NCBI GenBank assembly: GCA_025924295.1
Contig: JAICEG010000013.1
Location: forward strand, 1 to 25,711
Direction: 5' to 3'
Source of the DNA: Vicinamibacteria bacterium
GTDB lineage: Bacteria > Acidobacteriota > Vicinamibacteria > Vicinamibacterales > UBA2999
Length of the DNA stretch: 25,711 bases
Positions 1-9,656 of the stretch are shown one piece after another. The translations under genes and the position numbers were made by a program. The notes beneath the pieces are model-generated. The model did no database searches and was not told where the DNA came from. It saw only the letters and a list, made by a program, of their open reading frames with translations. Each line of letters starts with the position of its first letter. The stretch's first letter is position 1.

Positions 1-779
1 TCGGGAAGGATTCTCGGGAGATTCTCCGTAATACCACCGCCCGTGATGTGTGCCATCCCCTTGATCAGACCGGTCGCGAGCAGCGGCCGCACGAGCGACA
101 AGTACGAACGATGCGGCTCGAGCAAGGCCTCGCCAATCGTTCGGCCCAGGTCGGAAACATAGCTGTCCACCGTCAGCTTCAGGTGATCGAACGCGATTCG
201 CCGCGCCAGCGAGTAGCCGTTGGTGTGAAGGCCGGTCGAGGGAACACCAATCAGGACATCGCCAGGAACAATGTTCACGCCCGTGATGAGACGACTGCGC
301 TCGACAACACCGACGATGAATCCCGCGATGTCGTACTCCCCGTCGGCGTAGAATCCGGGCATCTCCGCGGTCTCGCCTCCGAGCAATGCGCACTGGTTCG
401 CACGACAGGCGCGCACCATCCCGGTGACAACGGACTCAGCGACCGCGGGCGACAGCCGACCCGTGCCGAAGTAGTCGAGGAAGAACAGCGGCTCGGCGCC
501 CTGAACGAGGATGTCGTTGACGCAGTGGTTGACGAGGTCCTCTCCGACTGTATCGTGCTTCCCCGCGAGAAACGCGACTCTCAGCTTCGTCCCCACGCCG
601 TCCGCGCTCGAGACAAGAACGGGATCTTGCAAGCTCCCAGTCGTGAACCGGAACAGACCACCAAAAGAGCCGATGTCCGACAACACGTTCGGCGTGAACG
701 TGGACCTCGCCAGTCCGCGGATCCGGCGGACTGCTTCGTTGCCAGCGTCGATGTCGACACCGGATGCTTTGTAGTCCAT
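1..779 (-). CDS. purM: Phosphoribosylformylglycinamidine cyclo-ligase (AIR synthetase), C-terminus off the window
   Basis: PurM closes the imidazole ring: FGAM plus ATP gives AIR, the fifth step of cytosolic purine synthesis. Reading the minus strand from an ATG at 779 gives an open frame with no stop before the window edge, about 259 residues of a family usually near 340-350. It begins MDYKASGVDIDAGNEAVRRI, has the conserved SSADGVGTKL stretch near residue 55, the CALLGGETAEMPGFY motif near 130-145, and MAHITGGG near residue 245. These are hallmark PurM sequences of the ATP-binding PurM/PurL superfamily. An AGGA sequence about 9 nt upstream of the ATG is a good ribosome binding site. The start lies 14 bp after the stop of the HEAT-repeat gene, so it is very likely co-transcribed with it and purF. 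Only the 3' end is missing, because of the window boundary. The identification is secure. Confidence 0.96.
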   Translation of the reverse strand, partial: MDYKASGVDIDAGNEAVRRIRGLARSTFTPNVLSDIGSFGGLFRFTTGSLQDPVLVSSADGVGTKLRVAFLAGKHDTVGEDLVNHCVNDILVQGAEPLFFLDYFGTGRLSPAVAESVVTGMVRACRANQCALLGGETAEMPGFYADGEYDIAGFIVGVVERSRLITGVNIVPGDVLIGVPSTGLHTNGYSLARRIAFDHLKLTVDSYVSDLGRTIGEALLEPHRSYLSLVRPLLATGLIKGMAHITGGGITENLPRILP

Positions 780-793
780 CAACGATGTCCTGA

Positions 794-1960
794 TTAGAAC
801 TCGAGTCGCTGAATGAGCGTCGCAGCCAGCGTCCGCTCCGCGGATCCATCCGCCGCCCGCCAGTAGCCTGCTCGCACGGCGGCAAAGAACTGTTCCTCGT
901 TGAAGTCTTCGTCGAGGCTGTCGAATCCGTCCTTGAGCATAGTGATAATCGTCTCGCGAGTCGACGCGTCCGCGGCAGCGATCCGCTCCACCACCCAGTC
1001 AGGCTGCCGAAGTGCGACGCTGGCCACAGAGACGGCGACGCGCTCGCGCAACGCGTTTCGCTTCACGCCCAGCGTGATGAGCGCAGACAGCGCCGCCTCA
1101 TTCCGACTCTGCGCGACCGCCTCGAGCGCATCGATCGCACCGCCGATCGTGCTCGGCCTTCCCTCTTCCGACGACGCCGCGGCGACCAGCGCAGCGATGC
1201 TTTCCGCGCACTTCTCGGCAACCAGGCATCGGGCGGCACGGATCATCTCTGCGGCTTCCGGCGTCCCCTTCGTGAACTCACCGAGTGCGTCAACCGCGCG
1301 CGTACCACCAATCCGCCCGAGCGCCAGCAACGCATCGTCCTGGAGCGGACCGTCCAACCGGCTGGTCGCAACGATGCTTTCGACGGCATAGACCCCGCGA
1401 TGGCGCCCGAGCGCCTCGATGACCGCGCTTCGGAAGAAGTCGAGCCCGCGGGGAACTTCGTTCGTCATCGCGCGTTGAACCGTCATGTCGGTCGGGGCGA
1501 GCGCCGCAAGCGCCGCGACCAGCGCGGGCCGGACGAACTCGGACTGCTCGGTAGTCAAAGACGCCAGCAACGATGCGGTCAGCTGGGGATCAGGATTCCG
1601 CTCGAGCCAGCGGTACGCGACCTCACGCACCCGATCGTTGCGATCGCGGATCAGTTCGCGCATCAGGTCGCGCGTGCCGCGATCGTTGAACGCGGTCAGC
1701 AGCACCAGGGCACGATAGCGAACGTACTCGTCCGGATGACGTCGCGCGGCTTCCACGAGAGCGGGCACCGCCTGGGACTCGGCGGTCCTGCGAACGAGCC
1801 TCGCCGCGTGCATCCGTACCGGAAAATCGAGCGACGACAGGTTCGCAATGTTCTGCTTGAGGTCGGACGGAGCGGCGTCCGCGGCCGGGGCTCCGGCCTG
1901 AGCCTGAGCTCGCGGCTCCGGCAGCAGGCCCACAAGCAAGAGCAGCAGTGTCAGCAGCAC
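794..1960 (-). CDS. Exported HEAT-repeat protein inside the pur cluster
   Basis: The 388-residue product starts with a very hydrophobic segment (LLTLLLLLVGLL) followed by an Ala/Gln-rich stretch ending around residue 24-28, which looks like a signal peptide or membrane anchor. The rest is a series of about 30-residue helical pairs typical of HEAT repeats, for example VRMHAARLVRRTAESQAVPA, VRYRALVLLTAF, VREVAYRWLERNP and VRPALVAALAAL. HEAT repeats are protein-binding solenoids with no catalytic residues. The start is a GTG 16 nt after the purF stop. No in-frame ATG, GTG or TTG lies between it and an upstream in-frame TGA, so GTG is the only canonical choice, although the n-region then lacks basic residues. 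It sits between purF and purM with short gaps, so it is probably co-transcribed. A purine-related role is not shown by the sequence; I do not assign a function. Confidence 0.8.
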   Translation of the reverse strand: MLLTLLLLLVGLLPEPRAQAQAGAPAADAAPSDLKQNIANLSSLDFPVRMHAARLVRRTAESQAVPALVEAARRHPDEYVRYRALVLLTAFNDRGTRDLMRELIRDRNDRVREVAYRWLERNPDPQLTASLLASLTTEQSEFVRPALVAALAALAPTDMTVQRAMTNEVPRGLDFFRSAVIEALGRHRGVYAVESIVATSRLDGPLQDDALLALGRIGGTRAVDALGEFTKGTPEAAEMIRAARCLVAEKCAESIAALVAAASSEEGRPSTIGGAIDALEAVAQSRNEAALSALITLGVKRNALRERVAVSVASVALRQPDWVVERIAAADASTRETIITMLKDGFDSLDEDFNEEQFFAAVRAGYWRAADGSAERTLAATLIQRLEF

Positions 1961-1976
1961 AGGCAGAACATCGGCT

Positions 1977-3446
1977 TCAGCGGGCGACCGGATCTTTGTC
2001 GAAGTCGGGAATCACGATCGTGGGCGACTCCGGCTCAGGATCACCATTCAGCTTGAGCGCCAACTGCAGGTACGCCTCTTCGTCGCGCGGGAATGCGACG
2101 GGATACACACCCGTGTAGCAAGACGTGCAGTAGCTCTGGCGACCGCCTTTGACCGCACCGGTCAAGCCGTCCAGGCTCAGATACGCCACGCTGTCGGCGT
2201 TCAGGTACTTGCGAATCTCCTCGAGCGAATGGGTGGCGGCGATCAACTCCGAGCGACGCGGCGTATCGACGCCGTAGAAGCAGGGCGAAACCGTCGGCGG
2301 GCAACTGATGCGCATGTGCACTTCACGCGCACCGGCACTTCTCACCATCCGAACGATCTTGCGGCTGGTCGTCCCCCGGACGATCGAGTCGTCCACCAGA
2401 ACGACACGCTGTCCTTCGAGGATGCTTCGGACGGGGTTCAGCTTCACGCGAACACCGAAGTGTCGAATCGATTGCTGCGGCTCGATGAACGTGCGTCCCA
2501 CGTAGTGGTTGCGAATCAGCCCCATCCGCATCGGAACGCCTGACGCCTCGGAATAACCGATCGCGGCACAGACCCCCGAGTCCGGGATAGGCACAACCAC
2601 GTCAGCCGGGACCGCCGACTCCTCGGCCAGCTTCCGACCGAACTCGGTGCGGATCTCGTTGACGCTCTCACCGAAGACGTAGCTATCCGGCCGCGCGAAA
2701 TACACGTGCTCGAAGATGCACTGCGCCTTCGGCGCCGGCGAGAACGGCCGGATCGACTTGAGACCGTGTTCGGTGATAACGACAACTTCGCCCGGCTCGA
2801 TGTCACGGAGATAGGTGGCGCCAATCAGATCCATGGCGCACGTCTCTGAGCAGATCACCCACGCGTCGCCAAGTCTCCCGACCGCCAGCGGCCGGAATCC
2901 ATGCGGGTCGCGCGCGCCGATCAGCCGATCCTTCGTCATCATCACGAAGGAATAAGCGCCGCGTACCTGATGCAGGGCGTCGATGATGGCAGCCTCTGCA
3001 CTGTCCTCTCGCGACCGCGCAAAGAGATGGACGATGACCTCACTGTCGACTGTCGTCTGAAAGATCGCGCCCAGCCTCACAAGACGATCGCGCAGCTCAG
3101 TAGCGTTGACGATGTTTCCGTTGTGCGCAACGGCGAGTTGGCCGTGGACGCTGTCTACGAGAATGGGCCCCGCATTGGCGGCGCGGCTCTCGCCAGCGGT
3201 CGAGTAGCGGACGTGTCCGACGGCCATCCGCCCCGGCAGCTTGGACAGAGCTGCCGCATCGAACACCTCGTTGACATATCCCATCGCCTTTGAAAGGCGC
3301 ACGACATGTCCGTCCGATGAGGCAATGCCGGCGCTCTCCTGGCCGCGATGCTGAAGCGCATACAGGCCGAGGTAGGCGAGGTTGCTGGCCTCAGCGTGAC
3401 CGAAGATCCCGAAGACACCGCACTCTTCTCGGAATTTGTCGAACAT
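1977..3446 (-). CDS. purF: Amidophosphoribosyltransferase (glutamine PRPP amidotransferase)
   Basis: PurF makes 5-phosphoribosylamine from PRPP and glutamine, the committed step of purine synthesis. The 489-residue protein has an N-terminal Ntn-hydrolase glutaminase domain. Cys9 in FREECGVFGIFGHA would become the N-terminal nucleophile after removal of a short propeptide, as in Bacillus PurF. RHRGQES-like LQHRGQESAG lies at 31-40 and HNGNIVN at 108-114. The C-terminal phosphoribosyltransferase domain carries the PRPP loop VVLVDDSIVRGTT at 348-360. Four cysteines fit the 4Fe-4S ligands of the Bacillus-type enzyme: Cys243 (AQCIFEHVYF), Cys389 (SPCFYGVDTP), and Cys440 and Cys443 (YCTSCYTG), so an oxygen-sensitive clustered form is expected. 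The ATG start gives the expected MFDKFREECG beginning; the ribosome binding site is weak. A 149-bp gap with an inverted repeat separates it from purL, so it may also have its own promoter or leader. Confidence 0.97.
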   Translation of the reverse strand: MFDKFREECGVFGIFGHAEASNLAYLGLYALQHRGQESAGIASSDGHVVRLSKAMGYVNEVFDAAALSKLPGRMAVGHVRYSTAGESRAANAGPILVDSVHGQLAVAHNGNIVNATELRDRLVRLGAIFQTTVDSEVIVHLFARSREDSAEAAIIDALHQVRGAYSFVMMTKDRLIGARDPHGFRPLAVGRLGDAWVICSETCAMDLIGATYLRDIEPGEVVVITEHGLKSIRPFSPAPKAQCIFEHVYFARPDSYVFGESVNEIRTEFGRKLAEESAVPADVVVPIPDSGVCAAIGYSEASGVPMRMGLIRNHYVGRTFIEPQQSIRHFGVRVKLNPVRSILEGQRVVLVDDSIVRGTTSRKIVRMVRSAGAREVHMRISCPPTVSPCFYGVDTPRRSELIAATHSLEEIRKYLNADSVAYLSLDGLTGAVKGGRQSYCTSCYTGVYPVAFPRDEEAYLQLALKLNGDPEPESPTIVIPDFDKDPVAR

Positions 3447-3476
3447 CAGAGGTGGCCCACTGCCTTACTCGACTCG

Positions 3477-3571
3477 CTCGCTTGTGTGGTTGCCACAGGA
3501 TGCCATAGGCCGGGTCGAACCGCCCGTTCCTACAGGCTCACAACCTTTGCTCAACCACCAACACAAGCGAG
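3477..3571 (-). repeat. Imperfect long inverted repeat in the purL-purF gap
   Basis: The arm at 3552-3571 reads on the minus strand CTCGCTTGTGTTGGTGGTTG. The arm at 3477-3492 is its complement except for a 4-base bulge (CAACCACACAAGCGAG on the minus strand). The spacer is 59 nt. Folded in the transcript it would form a stem of about 16 bp, 30 nt upstream of the purF ATG. It could be a leader hairpin, a processing site or a decayed mobile palindrome. No run of T follows it, so it is not a typical intrinsic terminator. Confidence 0.6.
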
Positions 3572-3595
3572 TCAACCGATAAATAGTGTACGACG

Positions 3596-5827
<2,232 letters not shown>

Positions 5828-5845
<18 letters not shown>

Positions 5846-5912
5846 TTGTTGAGGACAGCGGGCGCCGTAGCCATCGTCAGGGTGTCCCCATCAAATGACT
5901 CCCGACCCCATT
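5828..5912 (-). repeat. Perfect 21-bp inverted repeat spanning the purQ end and purL start
   Basis: The arms are 5828-5848 and 5892-5912, exact reverse complements of each other over 21 bases (core ATGGGGTCGGGAGTCATT), with a 43-nt spacer. The upstream arm (5892-5912) encodes PurQ residues around KWGRESF. The downstream arm contains the PurQ stop codon and the ATG and first codons of purL. It looks like a REP-type palindrome that has become part of both reading frames. In mRNA it would bury the purL start in a stem that translation of purQ would open. No T-tract follows it. Confidence 0.85.
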
Positions 5913-6588
5913 TCAAAATTGATTCGAACACCGCCAGGCCGTCTGCGCTGCCGACGGCCAGCTCACATGCACGCTCCGGATGCGGCATCAGGCCGACGAC
6001 GTTGCGCGCCTCGTTGCAGATTCCGGCGATATTGTTCACGGAGCCATTCGGGTTCGCCTCATCGCTGACTTCTCCCGAGGCTGAGACGTAGCGAAAAACA
6101 ACCTGGCGATTCCGTTCCAGCTGCGCGACGACTTCAGGCTCGGCGTAGTAGTTCCCATCGCCATGAGCAATGGGAATCCGCAGACGCTGACCAGGCCGGC
6201 ACGCCATGGTGAACGGTGTGTCTGTCTGCTCGACTCCGACGTGCAGGAACTCGCAGCGGAACTTCAGGCTGCGATTTCGAAGCATCGCGCCCGGCAGCAG
6301 ACCCGCCTCGAGCAGCACCTGGAAGCCGTTGCAGATTCCAAGCACCGGCCCGCCCGCCGCCGCGAACTTCGAGACTTCCTGCATGATCGGAGAGAAGCGC
6401 GCGATGGCGCCCGTTCGCAGATAGTCGCCGTGAGCAAATCCTCCCGGCAGGATTACGGCGTCTGCGCCCTTGAGGCTGCTGTCCTTGTGCCAGATGAGCT
6501 CCACGTCCTGACCGAGCACCGTTCGAGCGACGTACTCCGTATCGTGGTCGCAGTTCGATCCCGGGAAAACGACAACAGCAAACTTCAC
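5842..6588 (-). CDS. purQ: Phosphoribosylformylglycinamidine synthase subunit PurQ (glutaminase)
   Basis: PurQ is the class I glutamine amidotransferase subunit of FGAM synthase and hands ammonia to PurL. The catalytic triad is visible: Cys86 in VLGICNGFQVLLEAG, and His203 and Glu205 in GLMPHPERA. The N-terminus (MKFAVVVFPGSNCDHDTEY) is the normal one, starting at a GTG that overlaps the purS stop as GTGA. The 248 residues are about 20 more than the usual 220-230. The extra C-terminal part after FESILKW is encoded by an inverted repeat and its spacer, so the tail seems to have been gained by insertion of that element. The stop overlaps the purL ATG by four bases, which suggests translational coupling of the partner subunits. 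Confidence 0.96.
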
Positions 6589-6827
6589 GATGTCACCTCG
6601 ATGCGATAACTCTCGATAACCGGATTCGAGAGCAATCTGTCGGCGGCTTCCGCTGCGAGACGGCGCGCCTCATCGGCGCTGGTCGCGTCGATCTCGAGCT
6701 CGAAGTACTTCCCCTGCCGGACGTCGCGCACCGTCGCGTAGCCAAGCGTATGGAGTGCCTCGGCGACCGTGGTGCCCTGGGGATCGAAGACCGAAGGCTT
6801 GAGAGTCACAAATACGCGCGCCTGCAT
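6585..6827 (-). CDS. purS: Phosphoribosylformylglycinamidine synthase subunit PurS
   Basis: PurS is the small structural subunit that bridges PurQ and PurL in the FGAM synthase complex. The 80-residue product matches the usual length of about 80-85. It shows the family pattern: an N-terminal beta strand ARVFVTLKPSVFDPQGTTV, then the ALHTLGYATVRDVRQGKYFELEI stretch, and a C-terminal LLSNPVIESYRIEV. It overlaps purB by one base (TGATG) and purQ by four bases, so purB-purS-purQ-purL form a tight translationally coupled string. The identity rests on both sequence pattern and context. Confidence 0.95.
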   Translation of the reverse strand: MQARVFVTLKPSVFDPQGTTVAEALHTLGYATVRDVRQGKYFELEIDATSADEARRLAAEAADRLLSNPVIESYRIEVTS

Positions 6828-8131
6828 CAGACAGCTACCTCCTGGAACACACGTCCGAACACGTCATCCACATGTTTCAACTGATCGTCGAGATCGAAGG
6901 CGTGCTCGATCTCCGTTGGGGTCAAGATACGAGTGACGTCGGGATCGGTCAGCAGCAGAGTCTTGAAGTCCCGTTTTTCGTGAAACGAACGCATCGCGTT
7001 GCGCTGGACCAATTCGTAGGCCTGTTCACGCGAGACGCCGCGCCGGGCCAGTTCAAGCAGCACCGTCCCGGAAAACACAACCCCCCTCGATCGATCGAGA
7101 TTCTCCCGCATGCGATCGGGGTACACGACCATTCCCGACACGATACGAGTCAACCTGCGGAGCATGTGGTCGAGCGCGATGAAGCTGTCGGGCAGAATCA
7201 CGCGCTCCACGGAGGAATGCGAGATGTCGCGCTCGTGCCACAACGCGTTGTTCTCGAGCGCGGCCGAAACGTGGCCGCGAAGCAGCCGCGCGAGTCCCAC
7301 GATCTGCTCGCAGCCGATCGGGTTTCGCTTGTGCGGCATCGCCGACGATCCCTTTTGGCCCTTGCCGAACGGCTCCTCCACTTCGCCGATCTCGGTCTTC
7401 TGAAGACCGCGAATCTCGAGCGCAAACTTTTCCAGAGAAGAGCCAATGATGGCTAGGACAGCGATCAACTCGGCGTGGCGATCGCGCTGAATGACCTGCG
7501 ACGCGACTGGAGCGGGCGTCAGGCCAAGCGTTCGACACACGTCGTTCTCAATCGACGGTGGGAGATGCGCGAAGGTGCCAACCGCACCGGACAGCTTGCC
7601 GACGGCGATGACGTCGCGGGCGCGACGCAGGCGCGCCACGTCGCGGGTGAGCTCCGCGTACCACAACGCCAGCTTGAGGCCGAACGTCATCGGCTCGGCG
7701 TGCACGCCATGCGTACGGCCGATCATCGGGGTGCGCCGATGCTCGAGCGCGCGAGTATGAACAGCCTGCATCAGGCGATCGAGGTCGGCGAGGATCAGAT
7801 CGCACGCCTCCCGCATCTGCAGTGCCTGCGCAGTGTCGATGACGTCAGACGAGGTCAGGCCGAAATGCAGCCAGCGCGCCGACGGCCCGACGTGCTCGGC
7901 AACAGCTGTCGTGAAGGCGATGACGTCGTGTTGCGTGACTTCTTCGATCTCTTCGATGCGGGCGATGTCGAACGCGCCGCGTTCGCGAATATCGCGTGCG
8001 GCATCGGGCGGAACGATGCCGGCTTTCGCCATAGCCTCGGCTGCGGCCGCTTCGACCTGCAGCCAGGTTTCGTACTTCCGCTGGTCGCTCCAGATGCGAC
8101 CCATTTCAGGATGCGTGTAACGCCGGATCAT
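6827..8131 (-). CDS. purB: Adenylosuccinate lyase
   Basis: PurB removes fumarate twice in purine metabolism: from SAICAR on the way to IMP, and from adenylosuccinate to give AMP. The 434-residue length is typical of the homotetrameric short form. The fumarase/aspartase superfamily signature GSSAMPHKRNP lies at 261-271 and includes the catalytic serine loop. The active-site histidine region GRTHGVHAEPMTFG is at 138-151, and TQHDVIAF at 66-73 and TSSDVIDT at 93-100 are the usual substrate-binding segments. It begins 63 bp downstream of the M16 peptidase stop, close enough to share its transcript. No purC is present between purB and purS, unlike in the Bacillus-type operon. Confidence 0.96.
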   Translation of the reverse strand: MIRRYTHPEMGRIWSDQRKYETWLQVEAAAAEAMAKAGIVPPDAARDIRERGAFDIARIEEIEEVTQHDVIAFTTAVAEHVGPSARWLHFGLTSSDVIDTAQALQMREACDLILADLDRLMQAVHTRALEHRRTPMIGRTHGVHAEPMTFGLKLALWYAELTRDVARLRRARDVIAVGKLSGAVGTFAHLPPSIENDVCRTLGLTPAPVASQVIQRDRHAELIAVLAIIGSSLEKFALEIRGLQKTEIGEVEEPFGKGQKGSSAMPHKRNPIGCEQIVGLARLLRGHVSAALENNALWHERDISHSSVERVILPDSFIALDHMLRRLTRIVSGMVVYPDRMRENLDRSRGVVFSGTVLLELARRGVSREQAYELVQRNAMRSFHEKRDFKTLLLTDPDVTRILTPTEIEHAFDLDDQLKHVDDVFGRVFQEVAV

Positions 8132-8194
8132 CTGAGCGAGATCACCCTACAGGACGGCCCGCACCACGAAGTCCTCCGCGTGAGGCTGACGAAA

Positions 8195-9466
8195 CTACCG
8201 AAGCGCCAATCGTTCTCGCGGTATCTCGAGACCGTTGACGGCGCCGAGTACCGTTGCGGCGAGCGACGCATCCCTGAACAGATCCTGCGCGACCCGCTGT
8301 ACTTCTGACGGAGACACGCGCTCGACACCTTCGAGCGTCTCATCGAGGCCAAACTGTCGATCAAAGTAGATCTCTTGCCGGGCAAGGTGCGACATCCGGC
8401 TCGAGGTGCTCTCCAGGTTCAGCATCAGGCTGCCCTTGAGATGGTCCTTCGCGCGCCGCAACTCGGATTCCGGCAGCGGTTCGTCCCTGAGCCGGCGCAG
8501 CTCGCCGATGACCACGTCGATCAACTCGCCCACTGCGTTGTTGGCACACCCCGCGTAGATGGTGATCGAGCCAGCGTCGCGATACGCGCTCAGGCCACTG
8601 AACACCGCGTACGCCAATCCCCTCTTCTCGCGAACATTCTGGAACAGGCGGGAGCTCATCGAGCCACCGAGTATCGTGTTCAGCACGTAACTCGAGTAAC
8701 GGTCGTCGTGATCCTGACGATAACTGCCGGTTCCGAGGCAAACGTGACTCTGCTCGAGATCCTTGTTGCGAATGACCGTGGTCGGCACGACATTCGGCGG
8801 AGCCTCGGTCACTGACTCCGTGCGCGAGTGGAGTCCCTGGAACGACTTCTGTACAAGGTCCCGAACCTGCTCGTGCTCGATGTTGCCGACGGCTGCGACG
8901 ATCAGGTTGGGAGCCGAGTAGGTTTCCGTGAAGTACTTCCGCAAACCGTCCTGGGTCAGAGCCTCGACGGTATCTTTGGTCCCGAGGATCGGCCGCCCGA
9001 GCGGGTGGCCCGGCCAGAGGTTTTCGGTGAACAACTCATGGACGAGATCGTCGGGCGTGTCCTCGACCATCTTGATCTCTTCGAGGACGACCTTCTTCTC
9101 GCGGCCGATGTCATCGCTGCTGAACGCCGGGTTCATCACGATGTCCGCGAGCACCTCGACGGCCAGCGGCAGATGCTCGTCGAGAACCTTGAAGTAGTAG
9201 CTTGCGTACTCCTTGGCGGTAAACGCGTCCATCTGCCCGCCGATCGAATCGACCGTCTGGGCGATATCTTCCGCGCTCCTGGTTGCCGTGCCCTTGAACA
9301 GCATGTGCTCGACGAAATGAGCAATGCCGCTCTGCTCCTCGGTCTCGTGGCGCGAACCGCGGGCGAGCCAGATCCCGATGCTCACGGAACGCACGTGTGG
9401 CATGCGTTCGGTGAGGAGTCTGAGACCATTCGGGAGGACTTCGCGGACGATCACTGGTTGTGACAC
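8195..9466 (-). CDS. M16 family zinc peptidase (processing-peptidase-like)
   Basis: This is an M16 (pitrilysin/insulinase family) metallopeptidase of the single-domain-pair type, about 423 residues. The inverted zinc motif HFVEH lies at 50-54 in SGIAHFVEHMLFKGT, with the third ligand a Glu near residue 130 in EKKVVLEEIKMVEDTP. The later NMREKRGLAYAV-like segment (NVREKRGLAYAVFSGL) is the conserved substrate-binding part of the C-terminal half. No signal peptide is seen, so it is probably cytoplasmic. I chose the GTG at 9466 (MSQPVIVREVLPNGLRL) because homology seems to begin there. A TTG at 9511 would add 15 unrelated residues and a GTG at 9454 is also possible; none has a clear ribosome binding site. 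The start overlaps a repeat-like sequence. It is the first gene of the minus-strand pur transcript. In many bacteria a similar gene lies beside dut or pnp; the substrate is unknown. Confidence 0.9.
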   Translation of the reverse strand: MSQPVIVREVLPNGLRLLTERMPHVRSVSIGIWLARGSRHETEEQSGIAHFVEHMLFKGTATRSAEDIAQTVDSIGGQMDAFTAKEYASYYFKVLDEHLPLAVEVLADIVMNPAFSSDDIGREKKVVLEEIKMVEDTPDDLVHELFTENLWPGHPLGRPILGTKDTVEALTQDGLRKYFTETYSAPNLIVAAVGNIEHEQVRDLVQKSFQGLHSRTESVTEAPPNVVPTTVIRNKDLEQSHVCLGTGSYRQDHDDRYSSYVLNTILGGSMSSRLFQNVREKRGLAYAVFSGLSAYRDAGSITIYAGCANNAVGELIDVVIGELRRLRDEPLPESELRRAKDHLKGSLMLNLESTSSRMSHLARQEIYFDRQFGLDETLEGVERVSPSEVQRVAQDLFRDASLAATVLGAVNGLEIPRERLALR

Positions 9467-9480
9467 CGGATAATTTTTGG
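9461..9480 (-). repeat. Half-copy of a REP-like palindrome at the M16 gene start
   Basis: On the minus strand this reads AAAAATTATCCGGTGTCA over its core. It resembles the arm of the purD/mtaB palindrome (AAATTACACCCGGGGTC): both have AAATTA, then CCGG, then GTC. The likely GTG start of the peptidase lies in it. No matching second arm is visible nearby. The relationship is by eye only. Confidence 0.35.
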
Positions 9481-9569
9481 GGTGCGGCGGTTGCCGAGAC
9501 GCGCCCGTCAACAGACCCGCAGCATCACCCGCAAGTCATTGACAGACATGGAATTAGAAGAACTTCGCC

Positions 9570-9599
9570 ATCATAGCACGCACGCCTTGGCCGTCGCAA
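9570..9599 (-). promoter_or_regulatory. Putative sigma-70 promoter for the M16-pur transcript
   Basis: On the minus strand TTGCGA (9599-9594), an 18-nt spacer and TATGAT (9575-9570) preceded by TGC give an extended -10 promoter. A transcript would begin near 9563, about 50-100 nt before the candidate start codons of the peptidase gene. This is the only good match in the divergent gap on this strand. Confidence 0.55.
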
Positions 9600-9611
9600 C
9601 TTTAAACCGGG

Positions 9612-9620
9612 TGCTACAAT
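9612..9620 (+). promoter_or_regulatory. Putative extended -10 promoter for rlmN
   Basis: TGCTACAAT is an extended -10 element (TG, one base, TACAAT) ending 36 bp before the rlmN ATG. No clear -35 is seen at 17-18 bp, as with other promoters in this window. It lies back to back with the minus-strand promoter for the M16-pur genes. Confidence 0.5.
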
Positions 9621-9656
9621 TGACTGCTCGCATCTCATAGAAAACGCGAGAGATAG

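Noticed and set aside
3485..3540. GGTTCGA in the purF leader, similar to a tRNA T-loop
   Set aside because: The flanking bases do not form a 5-bp T-stem and no acceptor, D or anticodon arm can be built around it.
3447..3595. Purine riboswitch or PurR box upstream of purF
   Set aside because: No guanine-riboswitch core sequence and no PurBox pair could be recognised; only the inverted repeat stands out.
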